Source: Bacteroidia bacterium (GTDB lineage: Bacteria; Bacteroidota; Bacteroidia; Flavobacteriales; Flavobacteriaceae). Taken from it: a stretch of 64,000 nucleotides of DNA. Below are positions 34,772-43,180 of the stretch, one piece after another. Below the pieces are notes generated by a model that saw only the letters and a program-made list of their open reading frames with translations, was not told the origin of the DNA and did not search any database. Numbering within the stretch: the stretch's first letter is position 1; each line of letters begins with the position of its first letter. A program made the position numbers and the translations under genes. The stretch spans positions 62,001 to 126,000 of the forward strand of contig JAUICK010000009.1 of assembly GCA_030427865.1 (NCBI GenBank), given 5' to 3'.

Positions 34772-35337
34772 CCCAAATGTTTTTCTGCAACCTTTTCTAA
34801 CTCATCATACCAGTCTTGACCAAACTTTCTTACCAAAGCTTGCTTTACAAACTTGTAAATAGGCACTTTTAATTCTTTTCCTAAAGAACAAGCATCATCG
34901 CAAATTTCCCATTTATGATAATTTACAGCAGCAAACTCGCTATAGTCTTTTACTCTAATTGGGTATAAATGACAAGAAACAGGTTTTTTCCAATTTATTT
35001 CTCCTTGATTATATGCTTCTTCAATACCACAGAGTGCAGTATTTTTTTCATCAAAAATTACATAAGCACAATCTGCCCCGTTAATTAAAGGCGTTTCTAA
35101 CTCTCCCCATTCGCTGGTAGTCCAAGTACCTTCTTTTTCAATAACTGCTATACCTTCTTTACGTAAAAAAGGTTTTACTTTCGGGTAAATTTCTTCCAAT
35201 ATTTTGGTTTCGTCTTTGTCTAAAGGAGCGCCTGCTTCTCCATCTACACAACAAGCACCTTTGCATGCAGACAAGTTACAAATAAATTCTTTTTCTATAA
35301 TATCTTCAGACACTATGGTTTTTCCTAATTGAAACAT
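34768..35337 (-). CDS. DUF3109 family cysteine-rich protein
   Basis: Cytoplasmic protein of 189 residues. Cysteine pattern CNLSACKGACC near the start, then C in GADCAYVIF, ALCGIEEAY, SCHLYPIRV and CDDACSLG, matches the DUF3109 family, whose cysteines look like a zinc or iron-sulfur site of the CxxxCCC YkgJ type. The function of the family is not known to me. It is divergent from the MarC gene with an 85-bp gap and convergent with the CHAT gene (4-bp overlap). Confidence 0.9.
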   Translation of the reverse strand: MFQLGKTIVSEDIIEKEFICNLSACKGACCVDGEAGAPLDKDETKILEEIYPKVKPFLRKEGIAVIEKEGTWTTSEWGELETPLINGADCAYVIFDEKNTALCGIEEAYNQGEINWKKPVSCHLYPIRVKDYSEFAAVNYHKWEICDDACSLGKELKVPIYKFVKQALVRKFGQDWYDELEKVAEKHLG

Positions 35338-35376
35338 TCCGCAAAAATAAACTAATATTTTTCATTTTTTTTACGT

Positions 35377-35403
35377 TTTGATAAAATTAGTTATCTAATT
35401 TTG
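35377..35403 (+). promoter_or_regulatory. Putative promoter of the MarC gene (TTTG / TAATTTTG)
   Basis: TTTG at 35377-35380 and TAATTTTG at 35396-35403 with a 15-nt spacer, slightly short for the Bacteroidota consensus. The -7 box ends 19 nt before the ATG. Confidence 0.5.
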
Positions 35404-35422
35404 CAAAAAATTTAAAAGTAAA

Positions 35423-36010
35423 ATGAGTTTTAATTTCAAAGAAATTTTTACCGCGTTTATGGTTTTATTTGCGGTGATAGATATTATTGGCAATATTCCT
35501 ATTATTATAGACTTAAGAAAAAAAGCAGGCCATATTCAATCTGAAAAAGCTTCCTTAATTGCTGGTTTTATTATGATTTTGTTTTTATTTTTAGGACAAA
35601 GTTTATTAAAACTAATAGGGATTGATGTAAATTCATTTGCCGTAGCTGGTGCTTTTATTTTATTTTTTATTGCTTTAGAAATGATTTTAGGCATAACATT
35701 ATATAAAGATAATGATAATGATGTAAATGCAATTACAGCTTCTGTTTTTCCGTTAGCTTTTCCTTTAATTGCTGGTCCAGGAAGTTTAACAACCTTACTT
35801 TCTTTACGAGCAGAGTTTCATATAGAAAATATTATTGTTGCTGTTTTATTGAATGTAATTTTTATATATGTTGTTTTAAAAACATCATCTAAGATAGAGC
35901 GAATTATTGGTCCTAATGGAATTCAAATTATTCGTAAAGTTTTTGGAGTTATTCTTTTAGCAATAGCAGTAAAGTTATTTGCAGCAAACATAAAAATGTT
36001 ATTTGTATAA
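35423..36010 (+). CDS. MarC family integral membrane protein
   Basis: Membrane protein of 195 residues with six predicted transmembrane helices. The MarC/YhgN signature is visible: FAVIDIIGNIPIIIDL at the start, AGAFILFFIALEMILG in the middle, and FPLAFPLIAGPGSLTTLLSL with the PL(A/I)GPG motif. Despite the historical name (multiple antibiotic resistance locus), the function of MarC proteins is not settled; transport is suspected. It is 1 bp upstream of the FAD protein gene, so they form an operon. Confidence 0.93.
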   Translation: MSFNFKEIFTAFMVLFAVIDIIGNIPIIIDLRKKAGHIQSEKASLIAGFIMILFLFLGQSLLKLIGIDVNSFAVAGAFILFFIALEMILGITLYKDNDNDVNAITASVFPLAFPLIAGPGSLTTLLSLRAEFHIENIIVAVLLNVIFIYVVLKTSSKIERIIGPNGIQIIRKVFGVILLAIAVKLFAANIKMLFV

Positions 36011-36011
36011 T

Positions 36012-36617
36012 ATGAAATTTGATGTTTTAATAATTGGCGGTGGTGTTTCTGGAATGCAATGTGCTTTAGTTTTAGGTTCTGCTAAAGGAAAAGCATATGC
36101 AAAAGGAAAAAAAATTGGAATTGTTATTCATCAAAGAGCCTCTCACTTACAAGATGCATTATTTAACAACGTTTTGGGTTTAGCCCCTAAAACATTGGGG
36201 AAAAAAATTTTACAAGAAGGCAAAGAACAATTACGAAAATTATATCCTCATGTATCTCAAATTCATAACGAAAAAGTTTTATCAGTAAAAAAAATAGAAG
36301 AAAATTACGTTGTTGTTACAACTAAAAATACTTACTCAAGTAAATTCGTAGTAATAGCATTAAACTACTCTAAACCCTTTTCTATTAAAGGTTTAGAAAA
36401 ATTTATCGAACCTCATCAAAGGGCAAATCCTGCAAAAGACAGAATTCAATTAAAAAACAAACATCATCTTATAGAAACAGGATTGTATTGTTGTGGTACT
36501 ATTGCAGGATGTAGAAGTCAGTTTTCGATTGCAGCAGGTAGTGGTGCAAGTGTTGCTACAGATATTCTTACTATTTGGAATAACAATAGCCCTACAAAAG
36601 TGCATGACAAAGTATGA
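36012..36617 (+). CDS. Small NAD(P)/FAD-dependent oxidoreductase-like protein
   Basis: Protein of 201 residues with an N-terminal FAD-binding Rossmann motif (VLIIGGGVSGMQCALVLG) and a C-terminal second flavin motif (GLYCCGTIAGCRSQFSIAAG). It resembles a thioredoxin-reductase-type flavoprotein, but the NAD(P)H-binding domain with its CxxC is absent, so it is a one-domain form of about two thirds the usual length. The ATG at 36012 is used; the TTG at 36003 would overlap marC. The substrate and reductant are unknown; coupling with MarC is by gene position only. Confidence 0.82.
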   Translation: MKFDVLIIGGGVSGMQCALVLGSAKGKAYAKGKKIGIVIHQRASHLQDALFNNVLGLAPKTLGKKILQEGKEQLRKLYPHVSQIHNEKVLSVKKIEENYVVVTTKNTYSSKFVVIALNYSKPFSIKGLEKFIEPHQRANPAKDRIQLKNKHHLIETGLYCCGTIAGCRSQFSIAAGSGASVATDILTIWNNNSPTKVHDKV

Positions 36618-36674
36618 TGAAAATCATATTTTAATTCCCTTATCCTTTCTAATTTTATATCGAGAAATAAACTT

Positions 36675-36696
36675 GAAGAGAGTTACCATTCTCTTC
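36675..36696 (+). terminator. Hairpin after the FAD protein gene
   Basis: Arms GAAGAGA (36675-36681) and TCTCTTC (36690-36696), 8-nt loop, in the 143-bp gap before the second TonB gene. The following sequence is not a T-run, so termination is uncertain. Confidence 0.35.
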
Positions 36697-36760
36697 ACTT
36701 TACTCCATGACTATTTAAAATAGCCAGTTTATATTTTATACAAACTTTAAAAGGTTAAAG

Positions 36761-37495
36761 ATGGAAATTAAAAAAAACCCAAAACAACAATTAGAAAATT
36801 ATAGTAAAATTTTCTTACAAATAGGTTTAGTACTTACGCTTTTTATAACATACGCGTTAATAGAACATAAAACATATGAAAAAAACAATTTAAAAAGTTT
36901 AGGTCAGGCAAATATGATAGATGACATGAAAGAAGATATACCTATCATCGAAATTCAAGATTTAAAACCACCTCCTCAAAAAACACCACCACCTGTAGTT
37001 GAACAAATTAAAGTTGTAGAAGATGATTTAAAAATAGAAGAAACAGTTATAGAATCTACAGAAACAGATGAAACAGAAGGTGTTATTGTAGACACCAATG
37101 ACATTGTAGAGGTTGAAGAAGTTGAAGAAGTTGTAGAAGATATTCCTTTTGTTTTAATTGAAAATGTTCCTGTTTATCCTGGTTGTAAAGGAGATAATAA
37201 AAAATTAAAAGCTTGTTTTACAAAAAAAGTAACAGAATATTTTGGTAAAAACTTTGATGTAGGTTTAGCAGGCGAATTAGGTTTACAAGCTGGAAAGAAA
37301 AAAATGTTTGTTGTTTTTAGGATTGATAGAACTGGCAAGGTTTCTAATGTTAAAGCCAGAGGGCCACATCCAAGGTTAGAAAAAGAGGTGGTTAAAATTA
37401 TTAGTTCTTTACCAAAAATGACTCCAGGAAAACAAAGAGGTACCCCAGTAGGAGTGAGCTACAGTATACCTATTACATTTGAAGTAAGAATATAA
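36761..37495 (+). CDS. Energy transducer TonB (paralogue 2)
   Basis: TonB protein of 244 residues, paralogous to 18432-19166. Transmembrane helix about 17-37 (IFLQIGLVLTLFITYALIEH), a short Pro-rich stretch (LKPPPQKTPPPVVEQ), an acidic Glu/Val linker (about 80-130), then the TonB C-terminal domain (NVPVYPGCKGDNKKLKACF, VVFRIDRTGKVSNVKARG, IISSLPKMTPGKQ, YSIPITFEVRI). It transfers proton-motive energy to TonB-dependent outer-membrane receptors. It stands alone: preceded by a 143-bp gap and followed by a bidirectional terminator. Confidence 0.93.
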   Translation: MEIKKNPKQQLENYSKIFLQIGLVLTLFITYALIEHKTYEKNNLKSLGQANMIDDMKEDIPIIEIQDLKPPPQKTPPPVVEQIKVVEDDLKIEETVIESTETDETEGVIVDTNDIVEVEEVEEVVEDIPFVLIENVPVYPGCKGDNKKLKACFTKKVTEYFGKNFDVGLAGELGLQAGKKKMFVVFRIDRTGKVSNVKARGPHPRLEKEVVKIISSLPKMTPGKQRGTPVGVSYSIPITFEVRI

Positions 37496-37500
37496 ATAAA

Positions 37501-37526
37501 AAAATTCAGCTTAAAAGCTGAATTTT
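37501..37526. terminator. Bidirectional terminator between tonB and glmS
   Basis: Perfect 12-bp arms AAAATTCAGCTT (37501-37512) and AAGCTGAATTTT (37515-37526), 2-nt loop, A/T runs on both sides. It serves the convergent genes. Confidence 0.9.
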
Positions 37527-37549
37527 TTTATTTATTAATTCTTAAATCT

Positions 37550-39406
37550 TTATTCTACTGTAACCGATTTTGCTAAGTTTCTTGGCTGATCTACATTTTT
37601 ATCTAACATTACTGCTATATAATAAGACAATAATTGAAAAGGAATTGTTGTTAACAAAGGTGTTAAAGCTTCTTCTGTTTCTGGTATTTCTATAACGTGG
37701 TCTGCAATCTCTTTAACAGTGGTATCTCCTTCTGTTACAATAGCAATAATTTTACCTGCTCTTGATTTTATTTCTTGAATATTACTAACAACTTTTTCGT
37801 AATGACCTTTGTTTGTAGCTATTACAAAAATTGGCATATTCTCATCAATTAATGCTATTGGTCCATGTTTCATTTCTGCTGCAGGATAACCTTCTGCATG
37901 GATATAAGAAATTTCTTTAAGCTTTAATGCTCCTTCTAATGCAACAGGAAAATTAAATCCTCTACCCAAGTATAAACAGTTGGTTGCATCTTTATAGACT
38001 TCTGCAATCTCTTTTACTTTTTCATCTATCTTTAAAAGTTCTTCGATTTTGTTAGGAATTAACTGCATTTTTTGCAAATACATGCTTAAAGCAGACTTAG
38101 ATAGTGTTCCTTTTTTAGATGCCAACTTTAATGAGATTAAAGTTAGTACTGTAATTTGAGTAGTAAATGCCTTTGTTGAGGCAACACCTATCTCTGGACC
38201 TGCGTGCGTGTATGCTCCTGCATGAGTTTCTCTTGCAATAGAAGAACCTACAACATTACATATTCCAAAAACAAAAGCTCCTTTAGATTTTGCTAGTTTA
38301 ATTGCAGCTAAAGTATCTGCTGTTTCTCCAGATTGAGATATTGCTATAACTACATCTTTTGGAGTAATAATAGGGTTTCTATATCTAAATTCTGATGCAT
38401 ATTCTACTTCTACCGGAATTCTTGCCATGTCTTCTATTAGATATTCTCCAACTAAACCAGCGTGCCAAGATGTACCACAAGCTACAATAATAATTCTATC
38501 TGCATTTAAGAATTTATTCATGTGATTATCTATTCCAGACATTCTTATCAAACCTTCGTCTGCTAACATTCTTCCTCTGTAGGTATCTATAATAGCTTTA
38601 GGTTGTTCGTGAATTTCTTTCAGCATAAAATGATCATAACCACCTTTTTCAATTTGATCTAAACTCATTTGAAGTTCTTGAATTTTAGCATCAACTAATG
38701 CATCATCATGAATTCTACGAACTTTAATACCTTTTCCTAACTTAACTATTGCCATTTCTTCATCTTCTAAATAAATAGCATCTTTTGTAAATTCAATAAA
38801 AGGAGATGCGTCTGAAGCAACAAAAAATTCTGAATTATCTTTACCAATACCAATGGCAATTGGGCTTCCTAAACGAGCAATTACAATTTCATTTGGTTTT
38901 GTTTTATCAAAAACAGCAATTGCATAAGCGCCAATAACACTGTTTAAGGCTAATTGAACTGCTTGACCTAATTTACAACCTTCTTGTTTTTTTACTTCTT
39001 CTATTAAATTTACAAGTACTTCAGTATCTGTATCACTCTTAAATGAATATCCTCTTGATATTAATTCTTTTCTAAGGGTGTCGTAATTTTCTATAATTCC
39101 ATTATGAACAATGACTAAATCTCCAGATTGAGAAAAATGTGGATGAGAATTTACATCATTTGGAACTCCATGAGTTGCCCAACGTGTATGTCCCATTCCT
39201 ATATTTCCTTTTTTTCTATCTTCTTCTTTATTTGTAATTATCTCTAAATCAGAAACTTTACCTTTAGTTTTAGAAAGATGTATTTTATCTCCATCATACA
39301 TCATAACTCCAGCACTATCGTAACCACGATATTCTAATCTTTTTAATCCGTTAATTACTATTGGATATGCATCTCTGTGACCTATGTAACCTGTAATTCC
39401 GCACAT
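37550..39406 (-). CDS. glmS: Glutamine--fructose-6-phosphate transaminase (isomerizing)
   Basis: Makes glucosamine 6-phosphate from fructose 6-phosphate and glutamine, the first step to UDP-GlcNAc. Full length at 618 residues. The N-terminal glutaminase begins MCGITGYIG with the nucleophile Cys2, followed by RLEYRGYDSAG and GHTRWATHG; two SIS domains follow (SCGTSWHAGLVGEYL type, here CGTSWHAGLVGEYL; AISQSGETADTLAA; YLGRGFNFPVALEGALKLKE) and the C-terminal PRNLAKSVTVE tail that lines the active site. It lies 29 bp after the DUF4270 gene, so it is probably the last gene of the glycogen-synthase-like, DUF4270, glmS operon. No glmS ribozyme is seen (none is expected in Bacteroidota). Confidence 0.98.
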   Translation of the reverse strand: MCGITGYIGHRDAYPIVINGLKRLEYRGYDSAGVMMYDGDKIHLSKTKGKVSDLEIITNKEEDRKKGNIGMGHTRWATHGVPNDVNSHPHFSQSGDLVIVHNGIIENYDTLRKELISRGYSFKSDTDTEVLVNLIEEVKKQEGCKLGQAVQLALNSVIGAYAIAVFDKTKPNEIVIARLGSPIAIGIGKDNSEFFVASDASPFIEFTKDAIYLEDEEMAIVKLGKGIKVRRIHDDALVDAKIQELQMSLDQIEKGGYDHFMLKEIHEQPKAIIDTYRGRMLADEGLIRMSGIDNHMNKFLNADRIIIVACGTSWHAGLVGEYLIEDMARIPVEVEYASEFRYRNPIITPKDVVIAISQSGETADTLAAIKLAKSKGAFVFGICNVVGSSIARETHAGAYTHAGPEIGVASTKAFTTQITVLTLISLKLASKKGTLSKSALSMYLQKMQLIPNKIEELLKIDEKVKEIAEVYKDATNCLYLGRGFNFPVALEGALKLKEISYIHAEGYPAAEMKHGPIALIDENMPIFVIATNKGHYEKVVSNIQEIKSRAGKIIAIVTEGDTTVKEIADHVIEIPETEEALTPLLTTIPFQLLSYYIAVMLDKNVDQPRNLAKSVTVE

Positions 39407-39435
39407 AACAATTGCTAATATTAGTTAGTTAGTTT

Positions 39436-41034
39436 TTATTTCTTTTTCTCTGAATATGAAATTTTTAATTTTGCTTTTCTTGCGCCATTTGCATCTCCTT
39501 TTTGGTTAAGAAGTGTTACTGCTTTTGGGCTCCAATTATATTTTCTAAAAATTGTGTCTGAAGTTGCTTCGTCTGTAGGGTTATAAATTTTTAGTTTTAA
39601 ATCTGCTGAATGTTTAATTTCTCCATTTAACAAATCTGAAATATAATCGGTAATATTAAAAACATACTTGTCTTTTTTATCGTTAGTTATTTCTAAAAAA
39701 CCTCCAAATGTACTTGACTCACTATATTTGTCTTTAACTTGGCTCAAGTTTGTATTTGACCATTCTTTGTATAAATGCAATCTATTAGGTGCCAAAGTGG
39801 CATCTGTAGACTGGTTAACATAAAAAGTAAGAGAAGCATCGTTAATTAGCCAATTTTTAGCTCTTAAATTTGCTAATTCAGCTCCTTTTAAGATTTCTAC
39901 TTTAGCTTCACTACCTCCAACACCTTGTATTTTAACTTCGTTATTAGCAGGGTAAACTCTATCTGTCATTTTAAATTTATTGTTAATGATACCTGTTAAT
40001 TGAAAAGAATTATTTCTACTAATTATCGTATCAATTTCAGTTCCATTTTTAATAAAAGTATTGGTATAATACACTTCAATAAAAGGGTTTATAGTAGAAG
40101 AAGTATTCGCAAAATTAAAAGAAATTAAAGAACCACCTCTTAGATTAGGGTTATTAGGGTCTGGCATATTTTTTTCTTTAGCCTCAATCATTATACCCCT
40201 AAAGTAATTATTAAATGCATCTTGTGATGCAAAATTAGAGCCTCCGAAATTATCTAAAAATACTTGTTGAGCAAAACTCTTTTTAAGAGGTATTATTGCC
40301 ATTGGTATTGGTAATTGCTGTGTATCTGTACCTGCTGTATATCTAACTGTATCGATTTTATGTACATTACCATCACTTGATTTTCTTTTAATGTATAAGA
40401 GTGTATCTTTTGTAGTTGGAATAAAATCCATATCTAACAATTCATTCAACTCACTTCCTGTTTTTTGATAAGTAGCATTAGATTGGTATACGTTCTTTTT
40501 TGTTGGATCATTAGGATTTAGTTCGCTTAAATAAGTATCTATTCTGTACACATTTAAGGTAAAAGGTAAATCTTTATCTCCAATTATAGAATCTAAATTA
40601 TAAACTGGTTTATCAGTATTCGTTACAAGAGTAGCTTGGTAAGGCAATCTTAAAAAAACTGTATCTATTGTAGTAATTACTTGTAGGTTATCTGGGTGTT
40701 TATAACTTACTAATTCTGCTTGTGTATTTATTCCTACTTGAGAAACAATTGAAGCCTCTATATTTTCGTAATCATCATTAATATGTACACCCAATAAGTA
40801 TTGACCTTGTAAACCTAAGTATGGCTGAAAATTAAGATCAATACCATCTGCTCTAACACTTTCAACCGGAGCATTATAAACTAAGACATCTAGAACAATA
40901 CTGTCTGTATCGAACTTTGTATTCTTTATAATACTTGAACCAATATCTGTAAAATCCTTTTCGCAAGAAATCACTATAGATAACACCAATACTAAAGCTG
41001 CAATAATGGCGCTTTTTTTAAAAAATTTTTTCAC
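39436..41034 (-). CDS. DUF4270 family lipoprotein
   Basis: Bacteroidota-restricted exported protein of 532 residues. The signal peptide ends in a lipobox (SIVISC), giving a lipoprotein with CEKDFTDIGSSII at its mature N-terminus, a DUF4270 hallmark. Mostly beta-rich and without catalytic motifs. The GTG at 41034 is preferred because it gives a compact basic signal peptide (KKFFKKSAIIAALVLVLSIV) and lies 10 bp past the upstream stop; the ATG at 41058 overlaps the previous gene. It sits between the glycogen-synthase-like gene and glmS, an arrangement I recall from other flavobacteria. Function unknown. Confidence 0.87.
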   Translation of the reverse strand: MKKFFKKSAIIAALVLVLSIVISCEKDFTDIGSSIIKNTKFDTDSIVLDVLVYNAPVESVRADGIDLNFQPYLGLQGQYLLGVHINDDYENIEASIVSQVGINTQAELVSYKHPDNLQVITTIDTVFLRLPYQATLVTNTDKPVYNLDSIIGDKDLPFTLNVYRIDTYLSELNPNDPTKKNVYQSNATYQKTGSELNELLDMDFIPTTKDTLLYIKRKSSDGNVHKIDTVRYTAGTDTQQLPIPMAIIPLKKSFAQQVFLDNFGGSNFASQDAFNNYFRGIMIEAKEKNMPDPNNPNLRGGSLISFNFANTSSTINPFIEVYYTNTFIKNGTEIDTIISRNNSFQLTGIINNKFKMTDRVYPANNEVKIQGVGGSEAKVEILKGAELANLRAKNWLINDASLTFYVNQSTDATLAPNRLHLYKEWSNTNLSQVKDKYSESSTFGGFLEITNDKKDKYVFNITDYISDLLNGEIKHSADLKLKIYNPTDEATSDTIFRKYNWSPKAVTLLNQKGDANGARKAKLKISYSEKKK

Positions 41035-41044
41035 TTTATAACAA

Positions 41045-41854
41045 TTAGTTAGCCTCAATTAAATCGGCATAAAAATTTAAATAACTTTCTTTCAAATTCT
41101 CAGATTGATACTCTAAAGAAGGTACTTTCTTCTCTTCTATAAATGCAGTTAATTCTTCAGAAATGGTTTCACTACCATGAATTACAGCATCAGAATTTTC
41201 TATGGCACTTTTTAATATATTTGTAAAGTTTGGTGTTTTTAATGTGGTTGTTTTTTCTTCATTTGGCATATCAAATTGTACCTTATCTTCAAGATTTTCA
41301 TTTAATATACCTTCAAAACTATTATCGTACAAAGAAGTAATTATTTTACTCTCTGTAAAAAGTGGTTCTTCTTTGTAAAATTCTTTAAGGTACAAAGGCA
41401 ATAAAGAAGCCATCCATCCATGAACATGAATAATATCTGGAGCCCAATTTAGTTTTTTTACTGTTTCAATAACTCCTTTAGCAAAAAAGATAGCTCTCTC
41501 ATCATTGTCTGAAAATAAATTATCATCTTCATCAGTAAAAACAGCTTTTCTTTTAAAATATTCTTCGTTATCTATAAAATAAACTTGCATTCTTTCTTTT
41601 GGAATAGATGCAACTTTAATAATTAGTGGCATGTCCATATCGTTAACAACTAAGTTCATACCAGATAAACGAATTACTTCATGTAATTGATGTCTTCTTT
41701 CATTAATTACACCAAATCTTGGCATAAAAATTCTTGTTTGTACTCCTTTAGAATGTGCGTTTTTTGCAACATTAAAAGCTGTTGACGATAACTCTGTTTC
41801 TGGTAAGTAAGGCACTACTTCAGACGAAACAAATAGTATTCTCTTGTCCTTCAT
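41045..41854 (-). CDS. Short glycogen/starch synthase-like protein (N-terminal GT5 lobe only)
   Basis: Protein of 269 residues that matches only the N-terminal lobe of GT5 glycogen synthases: KRILFVSSEVVPYL at the start, YFIDNEEYFKRKAVFTDED in the middle and PDIIHVHGWMASLLPLYL. The C-terminal lobe, with the donor-binding and E-x7-E catalytic residues, is absent, and the N-terminal KTGG-type ADP-glucose motif is replaced by PETELSS. So activity as a glycogen synthase is unlikely. It is divergent from panC and upstream of DUF4270 and glmS, so a regulatory or carbohydrate-binding role is possible. This short form is common in flavobacteria as far as I recall. Confidence 0.82.
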   Translation of the reverse strand: MKDKRILFVSSEVVPYLPETELSSTAFNVAKNAHSKGVQTRIFMPRFGVINERRHQLHEVIRLSGMNLVVNDMDMPLIIKVASIPKERMQVYFIDNEEYFKRKAVFTDEDDNLFSDNDERAIFFAKGVIETVKKLNWAPDIIHVHGWMASLLPLYLKEFYKEEPLFTESKIITSLYDNSFEGILNENLEDKVQFDMPNEEKTTTLKTPNFTNILKSAIENSDAVIHGSETISEELTAFIEEKKVPSLEYQSENLKESYLNFYADLIEAN

Positions 41855-41880
41855 TAAATCAAACTCTTTTTATAAAAACG

Positions 41881-41888
41881 CAAAAGTA
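41881..41888 (-). promoter_or_regulatory. Putative -7 element of the glycogen-synthase-like gene
   Basis: On the minus strand this reads TACTTTTG, a TAnnTTTG match 26 nt upstream of the ATG at 41854. No clear -33 box. Confidence 0.4.
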
Positions 41889-41939
41889 TGAATTTTTATG
41901 CTAATATCGTGTTAAAATGGTAAGTTTGCACACTTTACT

Positions 41940-41947
41940 TAACTTTG
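41940..41947 (+). promoter_or_regulatory. Putative -7 element of panC, very close to the start codon
   Basis: TAACTTTG matches TAnnTTTG and is only 4 nt from the panC ATG, which would make the transcript leaderless or nearly so. A TTTG at 41925-41928 is too close to be the -33 box. Confidence 0.35.
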
Positions 41948-41951
41948 ATAT

Positions 41952-42803
41952 ATGAAAGTATTTGCCACTAAAAAAGAAATTAAATCTTATTTACTTACTT
42001 TAAAAAATAAGAAAAAAACAATTGGTTTTGTTCCTACTATGGGGGCTTTACACCATGGCCATTTGTCTTTAATAAAAAAGGCAAAGAAAAAAAACGACGT
42101 TGTCGTTGTAAGTATTTTTGTAAATCCTACTCAATTTGATAAAAAAGAAGATTTAATCAACTATCCTAAAACTCTAAAAAACGACACTATACTACTAAAA
42201 AGCGTTTCTTGTGATGTGTTGTTTTTACCTTCGGTTAAAGAAATTTATAACGATAATATTTCATCTCAAAAATTTGATTTTGATGGTTTAGAGCATCAAA
42301 TGGAAGGAAAATTTAGAGAAGGTCATTTCGATGGTGTTGGCACTATTGTAAAAACATTTTTTGAAATTGTAGAACCTAACAGAGCCTATTTTGGACAAAA
42401 AGATTTTCAGCAATTGCAAATCATCAAAAAAATGGTGAGAAAGCATCGTCTTGATGTAAAAATTAAAGGTTGTCCAATCTTTAGAGAAGAAGATGGTTTA
42501 GCCATGAGCTCAAGAAATACACGATTAACAGAAGTACATAGAAAAGCAGCACCTTTTATTTATAAAACGCTTAAAAAAGTAAGAAAAAAATTTGGCACAG
42601 AAAATGCTAACTACATTACAGAATGGGTAGAAAATAAGTTTAAAAAACAGCCTTTGTTAGAGTTAGAGTATTTTACGATTGCTGAAGAAAAATCACTAAA
42701 AACCATAAAAAATAAAGAATCTAACAAAAAATATCGTGCTTTTATTGCGGTATTTGCAGGTAAAATTCGATTAATTGATAACATTCGATTAAAAAATGAT
42801 TAA
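41952..42803 (+). CDS. panC: Pantoate--beta-alanine ligase (pantothenate synthetase)
   Basis: Joins pantoate and beta-alanine with ATP to give pantothenate (vitamin B5). Length 283 is normal. The HIGH-like motif is in PTMGALHHGHLSL (H34-H37), the ATP and pantoate site follows (SIFVNPTQF), then EGHFDGVGTIV, FGQKDFQQLQ and the KMSKS-like AMSSRNTRL. It is the first gene of panC-panD, with panD 24 bp downstream supplying the beta-alanine. Divergent from the short glycogen-synthase-like gene. Confidence 0.97.
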   Translation: MKVFATKKEIKSYLLTLKNKKKTIGFVPTMGALHHGHLSLIKKAKKKNDVVVVSIFVNPTQFDKKEDLINYPKTLKNDTILLKSVSCDVLFLPSVKEIYNDNISSQKFDFDGLEHQMEGKFREGHFDGVGTIVKTFFEIVEPNRAYFGQKDFQQLQIIKKMVRKHRLDVKIKGCPIFREEDGLAMSSRNTRLTEVHRKAAPFIYKTLKKVRKKFGTENANYITEWVENKFKKQPLLELEYFTIAEEKSLKTIKNKESNKKYRAFIAVFAGKIRLIDNIRLKND

Positions 42804-42815
42804 CCAAAAAAAAAC

Positions 42816-42823
42816 TATTTTTG
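42816..42823 (+). promoter_or_regulatory. TAnnTTTG motif 4 nt before the panD start
   Basis: TATTTTTG in the 24-bp panC-panD gap. Like the panC motif it ends 4 nt from the ATG. It may be chance in A+T-rich DNA or a leaderless promoter. Confidence 0.25.
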
Positions 42824-42827
42824 CAGC

Positions 42828-43178
42828 ATGTTAGTACAAGTAGTAAAATCTAAAATCCACCGTGTAAAAGTTACAGGTGCAGATTTAAATTACATAGGAA
42901 GCATTACCATAGATGAAGATTTAATGGATGCTGCCAACATTATCGAAGGCGAAAGAGTTCAGATCGTAAATAATAATAATGGCGAACGTTTAGAAACTTA
43001 TGCTATTCCTGGCCCAAGAGGAAGTGGAGAAATTACATTAAATGGAGCTGCTGCAAGAAGAGTTGCTGTTGGCGATGTTTTAATCTTAATTGTTTACGGG
43101 TTTATGGATTTCGAAGAAGCTAAAAACTTTAAACCATCATTAGTTTTTCCTAACGAAAAAGACAATACACTTACTTAA
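42828..43178 (+). CDS. panD: Aspartate 1-decarboxylase
   Basis: Pyruvoyl enzyme of 116 residues that makes beta-alanine from aspartate. The precursor cleaves itself between Gly24 and Ser25 in [10 protein letters not shown], and Ser25 becomes the pyruvoyl group. Other family residues seen: K9 in [34 protein letters not shown], and the [11 protein letters not shown] strand. It is downstream of panC on the same strand, so both steps of the beta-alanine branch are present. Confidence 0.98.
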   Translation: MLVQVVKSKIHRVKVTGADLNYIGSITIDEDLMDAANIIEGERVQIVNNNNGERLETYAIPGPRGSGEITLNGAAARRVAVGDVLILIVYGFMDFEEAKNFKPSLVFPNEKDNTLT

Positions 43179-43180
43179 TT

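Noticed and set aside
37527-37549. glmS ribozyme or riboswitch near glmS
   Set aside because: glmS is minus-strand, so its leader would be near 39407-39435, a 29-bp gap after DUF4270. There is no room for the ribozyme.
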